From positions 7,259,501 to 7,323,500 of the forward strand of contig JAULJL010000025.1 of assembly GCA_030761205.1 (NCBI GenBank): DNA of 64,000 nucleotides. The letters run 5' to 3'. The notes beneath the pieces are model-generated. The model made no database searches. It was not told the DNA's origin and worked only from the letters and a program-made list of their open reading frames with translations. Every line of letters begins with the position of its first letter. The stretch's first letter is position 1. The translations under genes and the position numbers were made by a program. This document shows, piece by piece, positions 34,157 through 45,625 of the stretch. The DNA is from Fremontodendron californicum. Taxonomy: Eukaryota > Streptophyta > Magnoliopsida > Malvales > Malvaceae.

Positions 34157-35453
34157 GTGGTCGTTGAAGCTAATCCTTCAATGAAGATAAAGGAAATCCA
34201 GCGGACCGACCTACCATCGAGGAGTAAGAATGCTCCTCAGGTTTATGCTCCTAGCGTTGTTCCTTCTGTTGGGGACAAGGCTTCCATTACTCCTGCTCCT
34301 GTTCCTAGGGGGAGCATTGCTGCGAGGGAGCGGTTTAGGTATTCCTCTCCCCTTTCTAGGCGAGGTGGGTTTCACGATGCTAACCAGGGATCAAGCTCTT
34401 ATTTTGGATGGCAGAGGCGTATGCCCGTCAATTCATTGCTGGGCTACATTGATAGGTTCAAGGACTGGGTCCGTGATCACCTTCCAGTTTGTGAAGTCAG
34501 GGTGGTGGAGAAAATACGTTGCCAAGGACCCAACGCTGCGTGATTGGGCATTTAGTGGAGGTATGTGACTGTGTGCGGGTTCTGTTTTTCGGTGATGTTG
34601 GAGTTCTCTAACTTTGGTCCTTTTTTTTTTGCAGGTATTAGCCGCCAGCGTTGCCATGTATAATAGCAGCGGTGAAGCTGATGCCCGTTTTTGTGAGGCA
34701 GAGAAAGAGACGAGCAGTTCTGCATCTCTTATTGCAGAGCTGGAAGCCTTGTTGAAGGCTGCGAACGAGAAGATGGATGGCGTAGATGAGAAAATTAAGG
34801 CCATTGAGCAAGTTTGTGCTGCTAAAGTGGTTGAGGCTGATTGCCAAATAGGTATTGCCCGAGGGTAACTTGCCACGGTGCAAGAGAAACTATCCAGGAC
34901 GGAGGGAAAGTTGGGCCACCTGAGACAGCATTTTCTAGAGGCTGGCACAGAGAGAGAGAACGCCATTGCGGCAGATGTGTCCAAGTTTTCTATTGTCTTG
35001 GAGGTGGAGACTAAAAAGGTCCTGGATGAGGCAGTCAATATGTGCGATCTGTTTAAGCAGACTGCCCTTACCGGGGTCCGGCTGTTCCATGGCCCCTTAA
35101 ACTGTAGTGAGATAGACTTCTCCTCAATCCAAGCTATTCCGGAGGGGTTTAACCCTTATAACCCGAATATGGCGTCTGTCGAATAATTGAGGGGGAGGTT
35201 TGGTATGGGCATGTCTCCTTCTGTTCCTCAGATTTCGACAGATGACCTACCTCTCTCTATTCCTCAGACTCCAGCGGATGACCTGCCTCTACCTCCCTCA
35301 GTTGCTAAAGAGATTGATGATGCTGATGCTTTTATAGTGGACGCCCCTGAGGGTGGTAATGTTGAAGGCCATCAGGTTGCTGGTGTCGGGAAGGGAAATG
35401 TAACCGGGTGGGCTACTGGTCCTGTAGTCGAGGACCCTATAAATATAGTTTAG
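34157..35453 (+). pseudogene. Antisense ORF (aORF) of the Tat element, copy B
   Basis: First part: frame 34157-34543, a Ser/Pro/Arg-rich segment. Second part: one frame 34614-35453, interrupted by stops at 34866 and 35184. Its coiled-coil-like Ala/Glu/Lys-rich stretch (34630-35030) is followed by GFNPYNPN and a Pro/Asp-rich tail ending VVEDPINIV. Between the parts lies intron-like sequence (gtatgtg at 34561, ttttttgcag at 34625-34634). Proteins of this build accompany gypsy pol genes in plants; the role is unknown. It runs opposite to pol, so it would need its own promoter. The frame is dead because of the stops. Confidence 0.6.
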
Positions 35454-35788
35454 GTTTTTGTAATAATTCTTATCTTGAATGAAAGTTTTTCTTTTTGCCT
35501 TCTATTGTGGCTTGATATCGTTGTTTCCTTTCGTCTTGTTCATGTACTTTCTTCTGAATTGGAGTTGTTGACATCCCTTGTCGAGCCAACTTCCAAATCG
35601 ACAAATATGCTTCGTAGTTAGCTGTCTGGGAAGCGCTTGGCGAGGTGTCATAGTTTGACTGAGGGCACTATGTTGTCTGTTGTGGAGCTTGAAAAAGTTT
35701 GTTGGAGCTTGGAGATGCTTGTTGGAGCCTGAAGAGGCCTGAGTGTATGAGAGAGGTTGTTGAGCATGTTACACGGTGTCTTAAGGCG
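35454..35788. other. 3' flank of the aORF and first tandem-repeat unit
   Basis: Non-coding. A ttgttggagctt-like phrase occurs twice near 35698-35728. The 70-bp repeat begins near 35740 (gagagaggttgttgagcatg) and is cut at 35793 by the nested element. Confidence 0.55.
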
Positions 35789-35793
35789 AGCAC

Positions 35794-37000
35794 TGATAAC
35801 TCTATAAATAGAGTTATTTTACCATATTTTATATATTTAAATTATCTAAGTCCTTGCAGTTTAAACTTTTATTTAATTATTTTTAGTTCTTTTTAGATTA
35901 TTTTTATTTATTTATTTTTGTTTAAATTAGTTATTAATTTAATTTCTTTTATATTTTTGTAGAGTCCTAAAGCAAGAAGGAGAGAATCAGCTCATATATG
36001 AAAAGTTCAAGTTGGAGGCTGTTACTTGGCCACAAAGTTTTCCTTTTGTAGGCTTTTAAGAGCTCTATAAATAGGAACTCTTAGAACTTTATTAAAAGAC
36101 TTAGCTTGTAAATAACCTAGCTTTCTTAAAGGGAGAGCAGCCACCACAAAGTTGCAAGGAGCTAAGAGAGGTTTTGGAGATTTGAAGACTGAAGACCTGA
36201 CAAACCTTAGTTTTCTGTTATCCCTTATCTTCTTTATCTTTCTTGTAATATTTATGATGGTGAAACTCCCTTGTTTTATATTTTTATTAATTAGCATGAA
36301 CTAATTCAATTTTCTTGGATTGCAATGGAACTCAACATGTAGTTTGGATTATTTTACTCTCTTTCTTGATTTAATTATATTTGATGTTGTTTATTCAATC
36401 TTGTGCTTAATGCTTCTAATTGCTTAGCTACCAATTAGATTGATTTGGTAACCTAGATACAACTTCGAAAAGGGAGTTTAGTGTTAGACATGGATTGAAT
36501 AACACATGTTTCATATTCATTTATTATGATGAATCGATCTGCATGTAGGGTAGGAATACACTTACGTGTCATGTGTAACAATTTTAGAGTCTAAGGTTAA
36601 TGAGTTTCTCTTTAATTCAATTATCGTAGGAATATAGTTAATTTGTTAGGAGAGATATTTTTATAAGACCATCAGAATATCCTTATAAATAGATTAGAAC
36701 TCTAGGCTGACAACTTAAGATCATTAATCAAGTTAAGAGGGTAGGAGAAGTTCATACGAAGTGTTGAGGGAAATTGTAATCGTAGGCTTTTCTCAAGTAA
36801 TTAATCCCAATTTTAATTTGCTTTCTTTTCTTATTATTTTCTTTTATTTTCAATGTTTAATTAATTGTTTGAATAAGATTAAGTTGTTCTAATTTTAGTA
36901 CTTAACGAATTTGATAACAATTCCTTGTGAGATCGACACTTTATTTTTCACTTTATTACTGGTTAACGATAAGTGCACTTGCGTGGTAAATCCGACAACA
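35794..37000 (+). repeat. 5' LTR of the 5.2-kb element
   Basis: 1,207 bp, TGATAACTCT...CGACAACA. A TATA-like ctataaatag lies near 36061, where transcription may start, and attaattag-rich sequence follows. Short frames on its minus strand are also found in the 3' LTR and are incidental. Confidence 0.92.
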
Positions 37001-37006
37001 AGTTTT

Positions 37007-37024
37007 TGGCGCTGTTGCCGGGGA
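37007..37024 (+). promoter_or_regulatory. Primer binding site, tRNA-Asp type
   Basis: TGGCGCTGTTGCCGGGGA, complementary to plant tRNA-Asp with a single mismatch (T for C at the seventh base), six bases after the LTR. Confidence 0.88.
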
Positions 37025-37139
37025 ATTGTTTTACTATTTTTGTTAATATTAATAACAAGAAATTTTAGTATTAATTCAAACTTTATTATTTATTTATTTA
37101 TTTATTTTATTTTTCTTTTCAGGTTTTATTGATTGTTGA

Positions 37140-37706
37140 ATGCAAAAGGGATGCACTATGTGGAGTTATGAACAAGATGCAATCACTGCTTTATTTGCAC
37201 AAGTGGCGGCACTTAACAAGAAGCTTGACAATTTGGGTGTACATGCCGTCCAAAGTTCGTTTGTGATTTATGAATTATGTCGGAAAGGACATCATAGTGA
37301 TTGTTGCCAATATGTTGGAAACTACAATATGCATCAAAATAGTTTCTATTCCTACAACTATAATCCAGGTTGGGGAGATCACCAAATTTTTTCCTGGAGT
37401 AACAATCAATGGTCTTCCTATTCAGACAATCAAGCATATGCTTTTGAGTTTTCATCACAAGCTCAAGCACTGGTTCTAGAAATGAATCCATCATTGGAAG
37501 AGGTGTTCATGCATTACATGGCAAGCACCGATGCTATCATTCAGAGTCAAGCCCAAGCACCTATCCCAGAAAAGAAGCCATCAATTTTGGAAGAGATGGT
37601 CATGCACTACATGGCGGAACAGGAAGCTATCAATCAAAGTCAAGCAGCCACACTTAGGAATCTTGAGACACAAATAAGCCCGCTTGCTAATGCCATTAAC
37701 AACTAA
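37140..37706 (+). CDS. Gag C-terminal remnant of the 5.2-kb element
   Basis: An open frame of 188 codons. Residues near 45-57 keep a damaged zinc knuckle (LCRKGHHSDCC). Then come the Asn/Tyr-rich YNPGWGDHQIFSWSNNQ phrase (about 79-95, compare WRNHPNFSWRNN in the 912-codon frame) and two copies of an approximately 38-residue unit ending in VMHYMA. The capsid part is missing. The frame may be translated, but nothing shows it is functional. Confidence 0.55.
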   Translation: MQKGCTMWSYEQDAITALFAQVAALNKKLDNLGVHAVQSSFVIYELCRKGHHSDCCQYVGNYNMHQNSFYSYNYNPGWGDHQIFSWSNNQWSSYSDNQAYAFEFSSQAQALVLEMNPSLEEVFMHYMASTDAIIQSQAQAPIPEKKPSILEEMVMHYMAEQEAINQSQAATLRNLETQISPLANAINN

Positions 37707-37955
37707 CTTCAAGAAACTCTTCCAAGTGATACTGAACTTAATCCTATGAGCGAAGAACAAGAGCATTGTAACACCAATACACATGGGATTGGAAAAGAGA
37801 TAGAAAAGGATGGCAAAGAGCCCGAATTGCCAATCGATCTTATTGAAGAATTATTAGTGGGTGAAAAAGAAGTTGAAAAAGTGTGAATAGAGGAGACCTA
37901 GTGTGACCCACCACAACCTATTCCTCAATGCATCCAACAGCCTAGGCTAGTCGAT

Positions 37956-38144
37956 GTGGTAGAAAGTGCTACTAAAGGGGAATTCATAGAAATTTTTCTC
38001 ATTGATCTGCTTAAGGCATTATTGAATTCTACCACTAAAACGGACGAATTCCGCTTCCAAGCCTGCAAGAAAGCGAAGTTATTCAAAGAAAGGACAACCA
38101 AATGGCATGAATCGAAAATCATAAAGTGGTTGGATACAGGATGA
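37956..38144 (+). pseudogene. Integrase C-terminal scrap of the 5.2-kb element
   Basis: 62 codons ending in a helical FRFQACKKAKLFKERTTKW segment that aligns with the KIHKERTKAFHDK helix at residues 812-824 of the 912-codon frame. Protease, RT and integrase core are gone. Just after it (38189-38206) is a hairpin, CTTGGG-aggcaa-CCCAAG, of a kind often found at this point in Athila-type elements. Confidence 0.55.
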
Positions 38145-38206
38145 TGAACAATGAGATAGTCAAGCCGAAGACTATAAATCAAGTGTTTCTTGGGAGGCAA
38201 CCCAAG

Positions 38207-39769
38207 CTTTTTATTTTTTTTACTCTTTTATTTTTATTTTTTTTATCTTGTTTCTAATTTTTTTTTTATTTTCAGGTTTTAAATTTTAATTTAAAAAAAA
38301 ATATGGGCCTGGCGCCGGTGCTAGGAATCGGCACCACGGCTCCAATGACTACTCACCTAACTTGGACATGCATAAAGAGGTCTAAGAGGAAAACTAGAGC
38401 TTCGCCTGCGTTGCTTTCATCAATAGGGGAGTTTTCTCATTCTTTCTGTTTTAATTTCTAAACATTAAGGACAATGTTTTTTTTAGTTTGAGGGTATTGG
38501 TCTTTAGTTTATCAATTTCTTTTATTTTGTGTATTTTTTTTTAGTTAGTTTGTGTGTTTTCTTTTTAGTTTATTTTCTATATTTATGTTTTAGGAGTCTT
38601 TAATCTATATATATAAAAAAATAATAATAAAATTTGCTTGAGATATGATGCACTTATTATGATGAGGTCATTATCCAATGATGAAATTTTAGCTATTGAT
38701 TTATCTTGACTTTTGAAAAAAACATAAGCATGATTTGATTTTATGTTAAATTCTTTTGTTAGTCTCATTGTTAGAATGTGATTTTCACTAAATTGAGCAC
38801 TTGATCTCTTGCTTATATTTGCATTGCTTATTTAAAGATTGCTTATGTTGATGTGAATTGTAATTATGTCTAGAAGCCTAGAATTTGTTTGATTCTCTCT
38901 CGAGGCGAAATCCTAGACAACATTAAGTTAAGGAAGTGATTTAGGCCACCTTTGGATCGTTTGAGCTTTTCTAGCCTACCTATATATATGATTATCCTTA
39001 ATCTATCTCTTTGAGCATAATTGATATATCTATTTTCTTTGATTGCCACATCTTTTAGCCTATCCTAATAAGAAAAACCATGACTAACCCTCACTACATA
39101 AGCATGTGTTTGACATACAGGAAAAATTATGAGCAATGTCAAATTTGGTTGAAATGGTAATGTGAAAAAAAAAAAGATTATGGTTTTTCGAAAATGAAAA
39201 ACTGTGGAATAAAAAAAGAAAGAAAAGAAAAAAGGAATAAAGTGGTGAGTTAAAGGGAAAATGCATTCAAAGAATGGAGAATGTGACTAGAGGTAAAGAC
39301 TATGGCTCTTCGAAAATCCTAAAAAAATGAAAAGTGTCTATGGGTGACTTAAACTGAAATATATCCTTTATCATACATTGACCCTAGCCTTTCATTACAA
39401 GCTTAATAAAGACCTACTTGATCCTTGATGAAGTGTTAGTCTACATTAGTGGAGAGAGAGAGATAAAAAGCAAACATATGAGAATCTAGTACTAATTCGT
39501 ATTTTGCATTGGCATAAACTTATTTGGATTGCATGTAAGATTTGTAAAGAGATTATTCACACACACACTGAAAGTCTATTCAAGCATGAGTCATACAATT
39601 GAATTGAATCATGAATTTGGATTATGTTTATGTTCTACTTTGAGTCCGGATGTTGAGATAACTTTTGAGGACAATTAAGAAAATCATTAGTTAAGTGCAT
39701 TCATCTCTAGCTATGCTATGCTTTGTTTTGTTTTGCTTGAGGACTAGCAAAATCTTAAGTTTGGGGCTG
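38207..39769 (+). other. 3' untranslated part of the 5.2-kb element
   Basis: No credible frame. A hairpin at 38460-38479 (AAACATT arms) is followed by a purine-rich agtttgaggg. A second stem (39733-39750, TTGCT/AGCAA arms) is followed by the terminal purine tract aagtttggggctg at 39758-39769. Confidence 0.65.
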
Positions 39770-40982
39770 TGATAACTCTATAAAAGAGAGTTATTTTACC
39801 ATATTTTATGTATTTAAATTAGCTAAGTCCTTGTAGTTTAAACTTTTATTTAATTATTTATAGTTGTTTTTAGATTATTTTTTTTTTATTTATTTTATGT
39901 TTAAATTAGTTATTAATTTAATATCTTTTATATTTTTGTAAAGTCTAAAGCAAGAAGGAGAGAATCAGCTCATATATGGAAAGTCCAAGTTGGAAGTTGT
40001 TACTTGGCCACAAAGTTTTCCTTTTTTCAGGCTTTTAAGAGCTCTATAAATAGGAACCCTTAGGACTTTATTAAAAGACCTCTTAGCTTGTAAATAACCT
40101 AGTTTTCTTAAAGGGAGTGCAGCCACCACAAAGTTGCAAGGAGCTAAGAGAGGTTTTGGAGATTTGAAGACTGAAGACCTGACAAATTTTAGTTTTCTCT
40201 TATCCCTTATCTTTTTTATCTTTCTTGTAATATTTATGATGGTGAAACTCCTTTGTTTTATATTTTTATTAATTAGCATGAACTAATTCAATTTTCTAGG
40301 ATTGCAATGGAACTCAATATGTAGTTTGGATTATTTTACTCTCTTTCTTGATTTAATTGTATTTGATGTTGTTGATTCAATCTTGTGCTCAATGCTCTAA
40401 TTGCTTAGCTACCAATTAGATTGATTTGGTAACCTAGATACAACTTGGAAAAGAGAGTTTAATGTTAGACATGGATTGAATAACACATGTTTCATATTCA
40501 TTTATTATGATGCATTGATCTGCATGTAGGGTAGGAATACATTTATGTGTCATGTATACCAATTTTAGAGTCTAAGCTTAATGAGTTTCCCTTTAATTCA
40601 ATTGTCATAGGAATATAGTTAATTGGTTAAGAGAGATATTTTTTATAAGACCATCAGAAGATCCTTATAAATAGATTAGAACTCTAGGTTGACAACTCAA
40701 GATCATTAATCAAGTTAAGAGGGTAGGAGAAGTTCATACGAAGTGTTGAGAGAAATTGTAATCGTAGGCTTTTCTCAAGTAATTAATCCTAATTTTAATT
40801 TGCTTTCTTTTCTTATTATTTTCTTTCATTTTCAATCTTTAATTAATTGTTTGAATAAGATTAAGTTGTTCTAATTTTAGTACTTAACGAATTTGGTAAC
40901 AATTCCCCGTGGAATCGACACTCTACTTTTCACTTTATTACTTGTTAATGATACGTGCACCTGCGTGGTAAATTCGACAACA
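39770..40982 (+). repeat. 3' LTR of the 5.2-kb element
   Basis: 1,213 bp, TGATAACTCT...CGACAACA, followed by the TSD agcac. It matches 35794-37000 throughout. Confidence 0.92.
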
Positions 40983-41310
40983 AGCACTCGTGCGTGAACG
41001 CATGAGAGAGAAGTTAGAGGCTGTTGAGCGTGTCACACGATGTCGCGAGGTGAGCACACATGGGTGAACGCATGATAGAGCTAGTGAGAGGCTGTTGAAC
41101 GTGTTACACGATGTCGCGAGGTAAGCACACGTGCGTGAATGTATGAGAGAGCCAGTTAGAGGCTATTGAGCGTGTTACACGATGTCGTAAGATGAGCACA
41201 CGTGCATGAACGCATGAGAGAGTCAGTTAGAGGCTTTGAGTGTGTTACATAGTGTCGTGAGGCGAACACACGTGCGTGAACGCATAAGAGAGCCAGTTAG
41301 TGGTGTTGAT
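40983..41310. repeat. 70-bp tandem repeat, about 4.5 units
   Basis: The phrase tgcgtgaacgcatgagag recurs at about 40991, 41061, 41132, 41203 and 41273, spacing 70-71 bp. Units carry gttagaggctgttgagcg and cacgatgtcgcgagg. It is the direct continuation of 35740-35793, split by the nested element. Confidence 0.9.
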
Positions 41311-41637
41311 TTTTCGTGAGACGGATGATGCCATGTGCTTGTATTATATTTAGGTGGAAAAATTTACAAGTTTACATGAAGTATTTCTTTAAATGAATCA
41401 CATTTCAGGTTCTTGGTACAGGGCTTCCGTTCGTTCATTCGAGTGCATAGGCTCCGAAACCTATCTTTTTTATTATTTTGTAGGGGCTTTCCCAATTTGG
41501 GTCCATCTTTCCCTGTTCGCCTATTCGCCTGCTGGTCTACTGGCTTCACAATTTTGGAGGACGAGGTCGCCGACTTGGAACTGTCTACTTTTTATTTTTG
41601 AGTTGTAGTACTTGGCGACCTGGTGTGATCTGGCGGC
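41311..41637 (-). other. Tat element sequence between integrase and tandem repeats
   Basis: Non-coding on the minus strand as far as I can read; probably the end of pol and its 3' leader. The short plus-strand frames here have no protein-like features. Confidence 0.45.
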
Positions 41638-42572
41638 CTACTTCACTTGTCCCCAATCTCGGGTTTCTTCAAGGAGGTCCATGTTCGTCCTCAGAGATTC
41701 TTCATTCAATGCTGAATCGCAGTAGGCCGTTCTCAAGGAGTTGATTCCAATCTCGGCCGGTATCACAGCCTCCGTTCCATACATCAGGTTGAATGCTGTC
41801 TTGCCTGTGCCAGAGTGGGACGTGGATCTGGTGGCACCTAGGATTCCTGGCATTTCTTCTAGCTACGCCCTCTTAGCATTGTCGAGCTTCTTCTTCAACC
41901 CCTGTAGGATCTTCTTGTTCATTGCTTCGACTTGTCCGTTTGTTTGGGGGTGCTTCACCAAGCTGTGTGTTAGCTCATAGAACTTCTTCATCTTACCCCC
42001 TTGGAATTGTGCCCCATTTTCGGCCACTATGGTTTTTAGTACCCCATATTTGCATACAATAGACTTCCATACGAAGTTTGCTATCACCTTTTCTGTGATG
42101 GTTGCCACTACTTCTGCCTCTACCCACTTTGTGAAGTAATCGCAGGTGACAATTAAAAACCTTTTTTGACTGATGGCGATTGAGAATGGTCCCAAGATGT
42201 CAATGCCCCATATTGCAAATGTCCAAGAGCTCGACAGTTGGTTTAGTAATTCTGCTGGCTGTCTTGGTACAGTGGCGAACTTCTAGCATTTGTCACACTT
42301 TTTCACCATTTCTGTGGCATCTTTTTTTCATGGTTGGCCAATAGAATCCCTGCCTCAGTGCTTTCTGTGCTAATGACTTGCCCCCATGTGATTCCCACAT
42401 ACTCCTTTGTGGATTCTTGAAGGACGTAATTAGCCTCCGTTGGTTTCAGACATCTTAATAGGGGCTCACTAAAGGACTTTTTGTACAAGACACCGCCTAT
42501 TATTATATACTTGGCTACCCTTCTTCTCAATTTAGCTTGTTCTTTGGGATCGTCTAGCGAGGTCCCGTTCAT
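41638..42572 (-). pseudogene. Tat integrase remnant
   Basis: Three broken pieces on the minus strand. 42572-42303 holds the N-terminal zinc-binding region. 42195-41863 is the catalytic core (CDYFTKWVEAEVV, then AENGAQFQGG, where the usual DNG is ENG, then HPQTNGQVEAMNK). 41853-41638 is the C-terminal part (AFNLMYGTEAVIPAEIG). The first catalytic Asp (CDYF) and the downstream Glu (QVEA) remain; the second Asp appears changed to Glu (AENG). Confidence 0.85.
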
Positions 42573-42599
42573 GAGGAAATTGGTGATTGGTGTTAACCA

Positions 42600-43380
42600 A
42601 CTCTAACCGTTGGTGGGGGGAGGATCTCTTCCCCATCTTGGAGTCTTGGCGAGGAGCGGTGTTCAATGGCTGAGGCAAGCTTCGATAGTGAGCCAGCCCT
42701 AGTGTTCTTCTCTGGCGATCTGCTTCACCATTAACTGACTGAACCGTTGCTTCAAATCTGGCACCAGTTTATGGTATTTTACCAGGGCCGGCTCCCTGAC
42801 TTCATACTCCCCACTTACTTTTCTTGCAACTAACTGAGAGTTGGTTGACACAAACAACTTTATTGCATCGAGTTTCAGTTCCAGCTCTAACCCCGCCAGG
42901 AGAGCTTCATACTATGCTGCATTGTTTGAGGCAAGAAAGTCGAAGGGTAGCCCATATTGCCATTCGTTTCCCTGCGGGTCTTTCAACAGAATTTCGGCTC
43001 CTGATCCCTTCCTTCCTGAGGATCTATCTACATACAGTGTCTAAGTGCCTTCAGGGGCGGGCTCTGTCGGTTGGGGTTTTTGTATCAGGATCGGCTCTGG
43101 AGGTAAGGGTGGTGATTCTTGCTCGTTGGGGTTAGGTGGGCGCTCCTTAGGGTAATGGATCTGTGTTGTGATGGCACTAGTGAAAGATCATTTTGCTAAG
43201 GCCTGGGCCTTGATGGTTTTCCTTGGCCTGTATTCCAAACCGAATTCGCTGAGCTCAACACTCCACTTAGCCATCCTACCAGACGTGTCTACCCTCTGCA
43301 GAACCTCCCTGAGTGGTTGGCCTATCAATACTGTGATGAGATGGGCCTGAAAATACTACCTTAGTCGTCTGGCTGCTACC
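42600..43380 (-). pseudogene. Tat RNase H remnant
   Basis: It lies between RT and integrase in the expected order. Minus-strand translation in broken frames shows Ty3-type RNase H phrases such as a LRVDTSGRMAKWSVELSEF-like segment near 43300-43230. Many stops are present; edges are approximate. Confidence 0.6.
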
Positions 43381-43399
43381 ACTAAGGCAATTGTTTTTT

Positions 43400-44270
43400 T
43401 TCCAACCAGGTGTAGTTAATCTTCCCAATCTGTAAGGCTCGAATGACATGATAAACAGGGATCTGGCGGGCCTATTCTTCCTTTGTTAGTACAGATGCTA
43501 CTGTCTCATCTGAGCCCACCAAGTAGATGCACAATTGATCTCCTGGTGAGGGTTTGATCAATAGCGGTGGCGAGCACAAATACCTCTTCAGTTCTTCAAA
43601 TGCCTGTTGACAATTTTCATTTCACTGGTACCTGGAGGCCCCCCTGAGCACTTTGAAGAAAGGCAGGCACCTGTCCGCCAACTTGGAGACAAATATGTTT
43701 AAGACGACCACTCTGCTCGTGAGCTTTTGCATCTCTTTGGTGTTTTTCGGGGGGCACATGCCTAGGATTGCTTGAATCTTTTTTGGGTTGGCTTCCATTC
43801 CTCTACTGGAGACCATGAACCCGAGGAATTTTCCTACCCCTACCACGAATGCATATTTTTCTGGGTTCAATCTAATGTTTTGCTTCTTGTGGATATTAAA
43901 AACCTCTTCCAGGTCCAAGACATGTTGGTCTAAGAAGGAGCTTTTTACCAACATGTCATCCACATATACCTCCATGTTTCATCCAATCTAGTCTCGAAAA
44001 AGTCTGTTCACTAACCTCTGGTAGGTTGCTCCGACGTTCTTTAACACAAAATGCACTATTTGATAGCAGAATAATCCTTTCTCCGTGATGAATAACATTT
44101 TGTCCTGTCATCTGGGTTCATTCTAATCTGGTTATACCCGAAGAAGGCATCCATGAAGCTCAGATACTTATACCCTGTTGAGGAATCGACTAGACGGTCT
44201 ATGGAAGGCAGGGGGAAACTGTCCTTAGAGCAGGCTTTGTTCAAATCCGTGAAGTCTACACACATTCACT
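43400..44270 (-). pseudogene. Tat reverse transcriptase remnant
   Basis: 44265-44056: CVDFTDLNKACSKDSFPLP and YNQIRMNPDDRTK. 43975-43622: YVDDMLVKS (catalytic YVDD intact) then LNPEKYAFVVGVGKFLGFMVS and the thumb. The two segments are in different frames and separated by stops. Order and motifs identify Ty3-type RT. Confidence 0.88.
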
Positions 44271-44956
44271 ATTTTCCACTATCCTTTTTCACCATTACTA
44301 CATTTGATAACCAATCTGGATATCTTACTTTTGTTATGAAGTCTACTGCGAGTAGTTTTTCAACTTCTTCTCTAATTGCCTAAACCCACTCAGGGGTGAA
44401 CTGAAGCTTCTTCTGTCTGACTGGTTTTGCTGCTAGGTTTATATTTAGGGAGTGGGTGATGATTCTTGAGTCTATGCCCGGCATGTCAGTTGTCGACCAA
44501 GCAAAAATATCAGCATTCTCTTGTAGCATGTCCACCAGAGGCTGTCTCTATAGGCTCTCTAAGGATGAATCGACCTGGGTTGTCCTGGCGGGGTTTGTCG
44601 GGCATAAGGGAATTGTCTTTTTCTATTCTGCGGGCTCTATTTTATACTGGCTAGCCTCGGCCTTTTTATCTAGGCTTTCTAGCGTGAGGGTGCTCTTATC
44701 AATTAGGTTGACCTGAGCTTCTATTAGTTGCCCCCTAGTTTCTGCTATCTGCCCCCCCAGTTTCGGTATTCTCAGAACCAATCTCTACAGTTGGTTGTTG
44801 TTCCCCTTGATTCCTCTTGGCGAGCTGTATAGATAGTATGTGACATTGGCGTGCTGTTTGTTAATCTGTTTTCATGTAATAGATTCCCATGGAGGTTGGG
44901 AATTTTACCATTAAATAGTAAACGGCGGCCACCATCCTCGCCTTCCTCATTACGGG

Positions 44957-45625
44957 TCATCCAAAAATAGCTTTGTACGCCGAGAGTTGGTCGACCACAA
45001 GAAAATCTGTAATGACCGCAAGAGTGTGGTCGCCATTCTCCATTGTTACCAGCAATGTGACTGAGCCTTTAACAGTGATTGGTTGGTTTGTGAAGCCAAA
45101 GATTGGGCTTGCTGGCTTCAATTTTTTCTTAGGGATGCCCATCTTATTGAAAGCTTCCCACTGAATAACTTTTATAGTGCTACTACTATCAACGATGACC
45201 CGTTTAACTTTGAAGTTTCCAATACTGGCGGACACAACGATTGGGTCATTTTCGTTACCTTCCAAAATGTCGACGTCGTTATCTGTGAAGTCTATCATCC
45301 AATCTTCACTCTGTTTTACTCTCTTAGGAGTCACATCGACTGACATCATGCTTCTGAGGTGTGCCTTTCTTTTAGAGTTTCTAACGGTCCAATCTTCACT
45401 GCCCTCCACTATCATGTTTATTACCCCATGAACAGGTTTCTTTCCTTCTATTCTTCTTTGGTTTCTCTGACTGTTTATCGATGACTGCCCCTGATGGGCG
45501 CATGCCTTCTTGACAAACTTCTTGATCTGTGCCCTTCTAATGGCGGATCCGATTGCGTCTTTCAAAGACATGCAATCCTTCATACTATGCCCTACGTCAA
45601 CGTGGTATTGGAATTTTTCCTTCAA
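44957..45625 (-). pseudogene. Tat gag end and aspartic protease remnant
   Basis: An open 222-codon frame. The start resembles the YHVDVGHSMKDCMSLKDAI segment (post-knuckle region of Tat gag). The protease is at about residues 125-222 with VIVDSSSTIKVI, where the active-site D-S/T-G is D-S-S, so catalysis should be lost. The frame runs out at FG near 44957. Sequence to 44270 continues the pol frame in pieces. Confidence 0.8.

Larger units (their letters stand above)
35794..40982 (+). mobile_element. 5.2-kb non-autonomous Athila-like element
   Basis: LTRs of about 1.2 kb at 35794-37000 and 39770-40982 begin TGATAACTCT and end CGACAACA, flanked by agcac (35789-35793 and 40983-40987). The PBS at 37007-37024 matches tRNA-Asp with one mismatch, and a purine tract (aagtttggggctg) precedes the 3' LTR. 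The 2.8-kb interior holds a gag C-terminal scrap and an integrase-tail scrap only. LTRs differ by a few percent by eye. It is inserted in the 70-bp repeat array of the Tat element, which resumes exactly beyond it. It shares PBS type, terminal LTR bases and the hairpin-purine layout with the element at 5711-15033. Confidence 0.92.

Noticed and set aside
35965..36297. Minus-strand frame in the 5.2-kb element LTR, repeated at 39965-40279
   Set aside because: It is LTR sequence antisense to the element, with no domain; repetition is explained by the LTR pair.
37140..37706. Idea that this frame is an env-like gene
   Set aside because: It has a damaged zinc knuckle and gag-type Asn/Trp phrases, no signal peptide and no membrane segment.
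40983..41310. Regular 70-bp repeats considered as a CRISPR array
   Set aside because: Units are contiguous with no unique spacers and sit in a plant retroelement.
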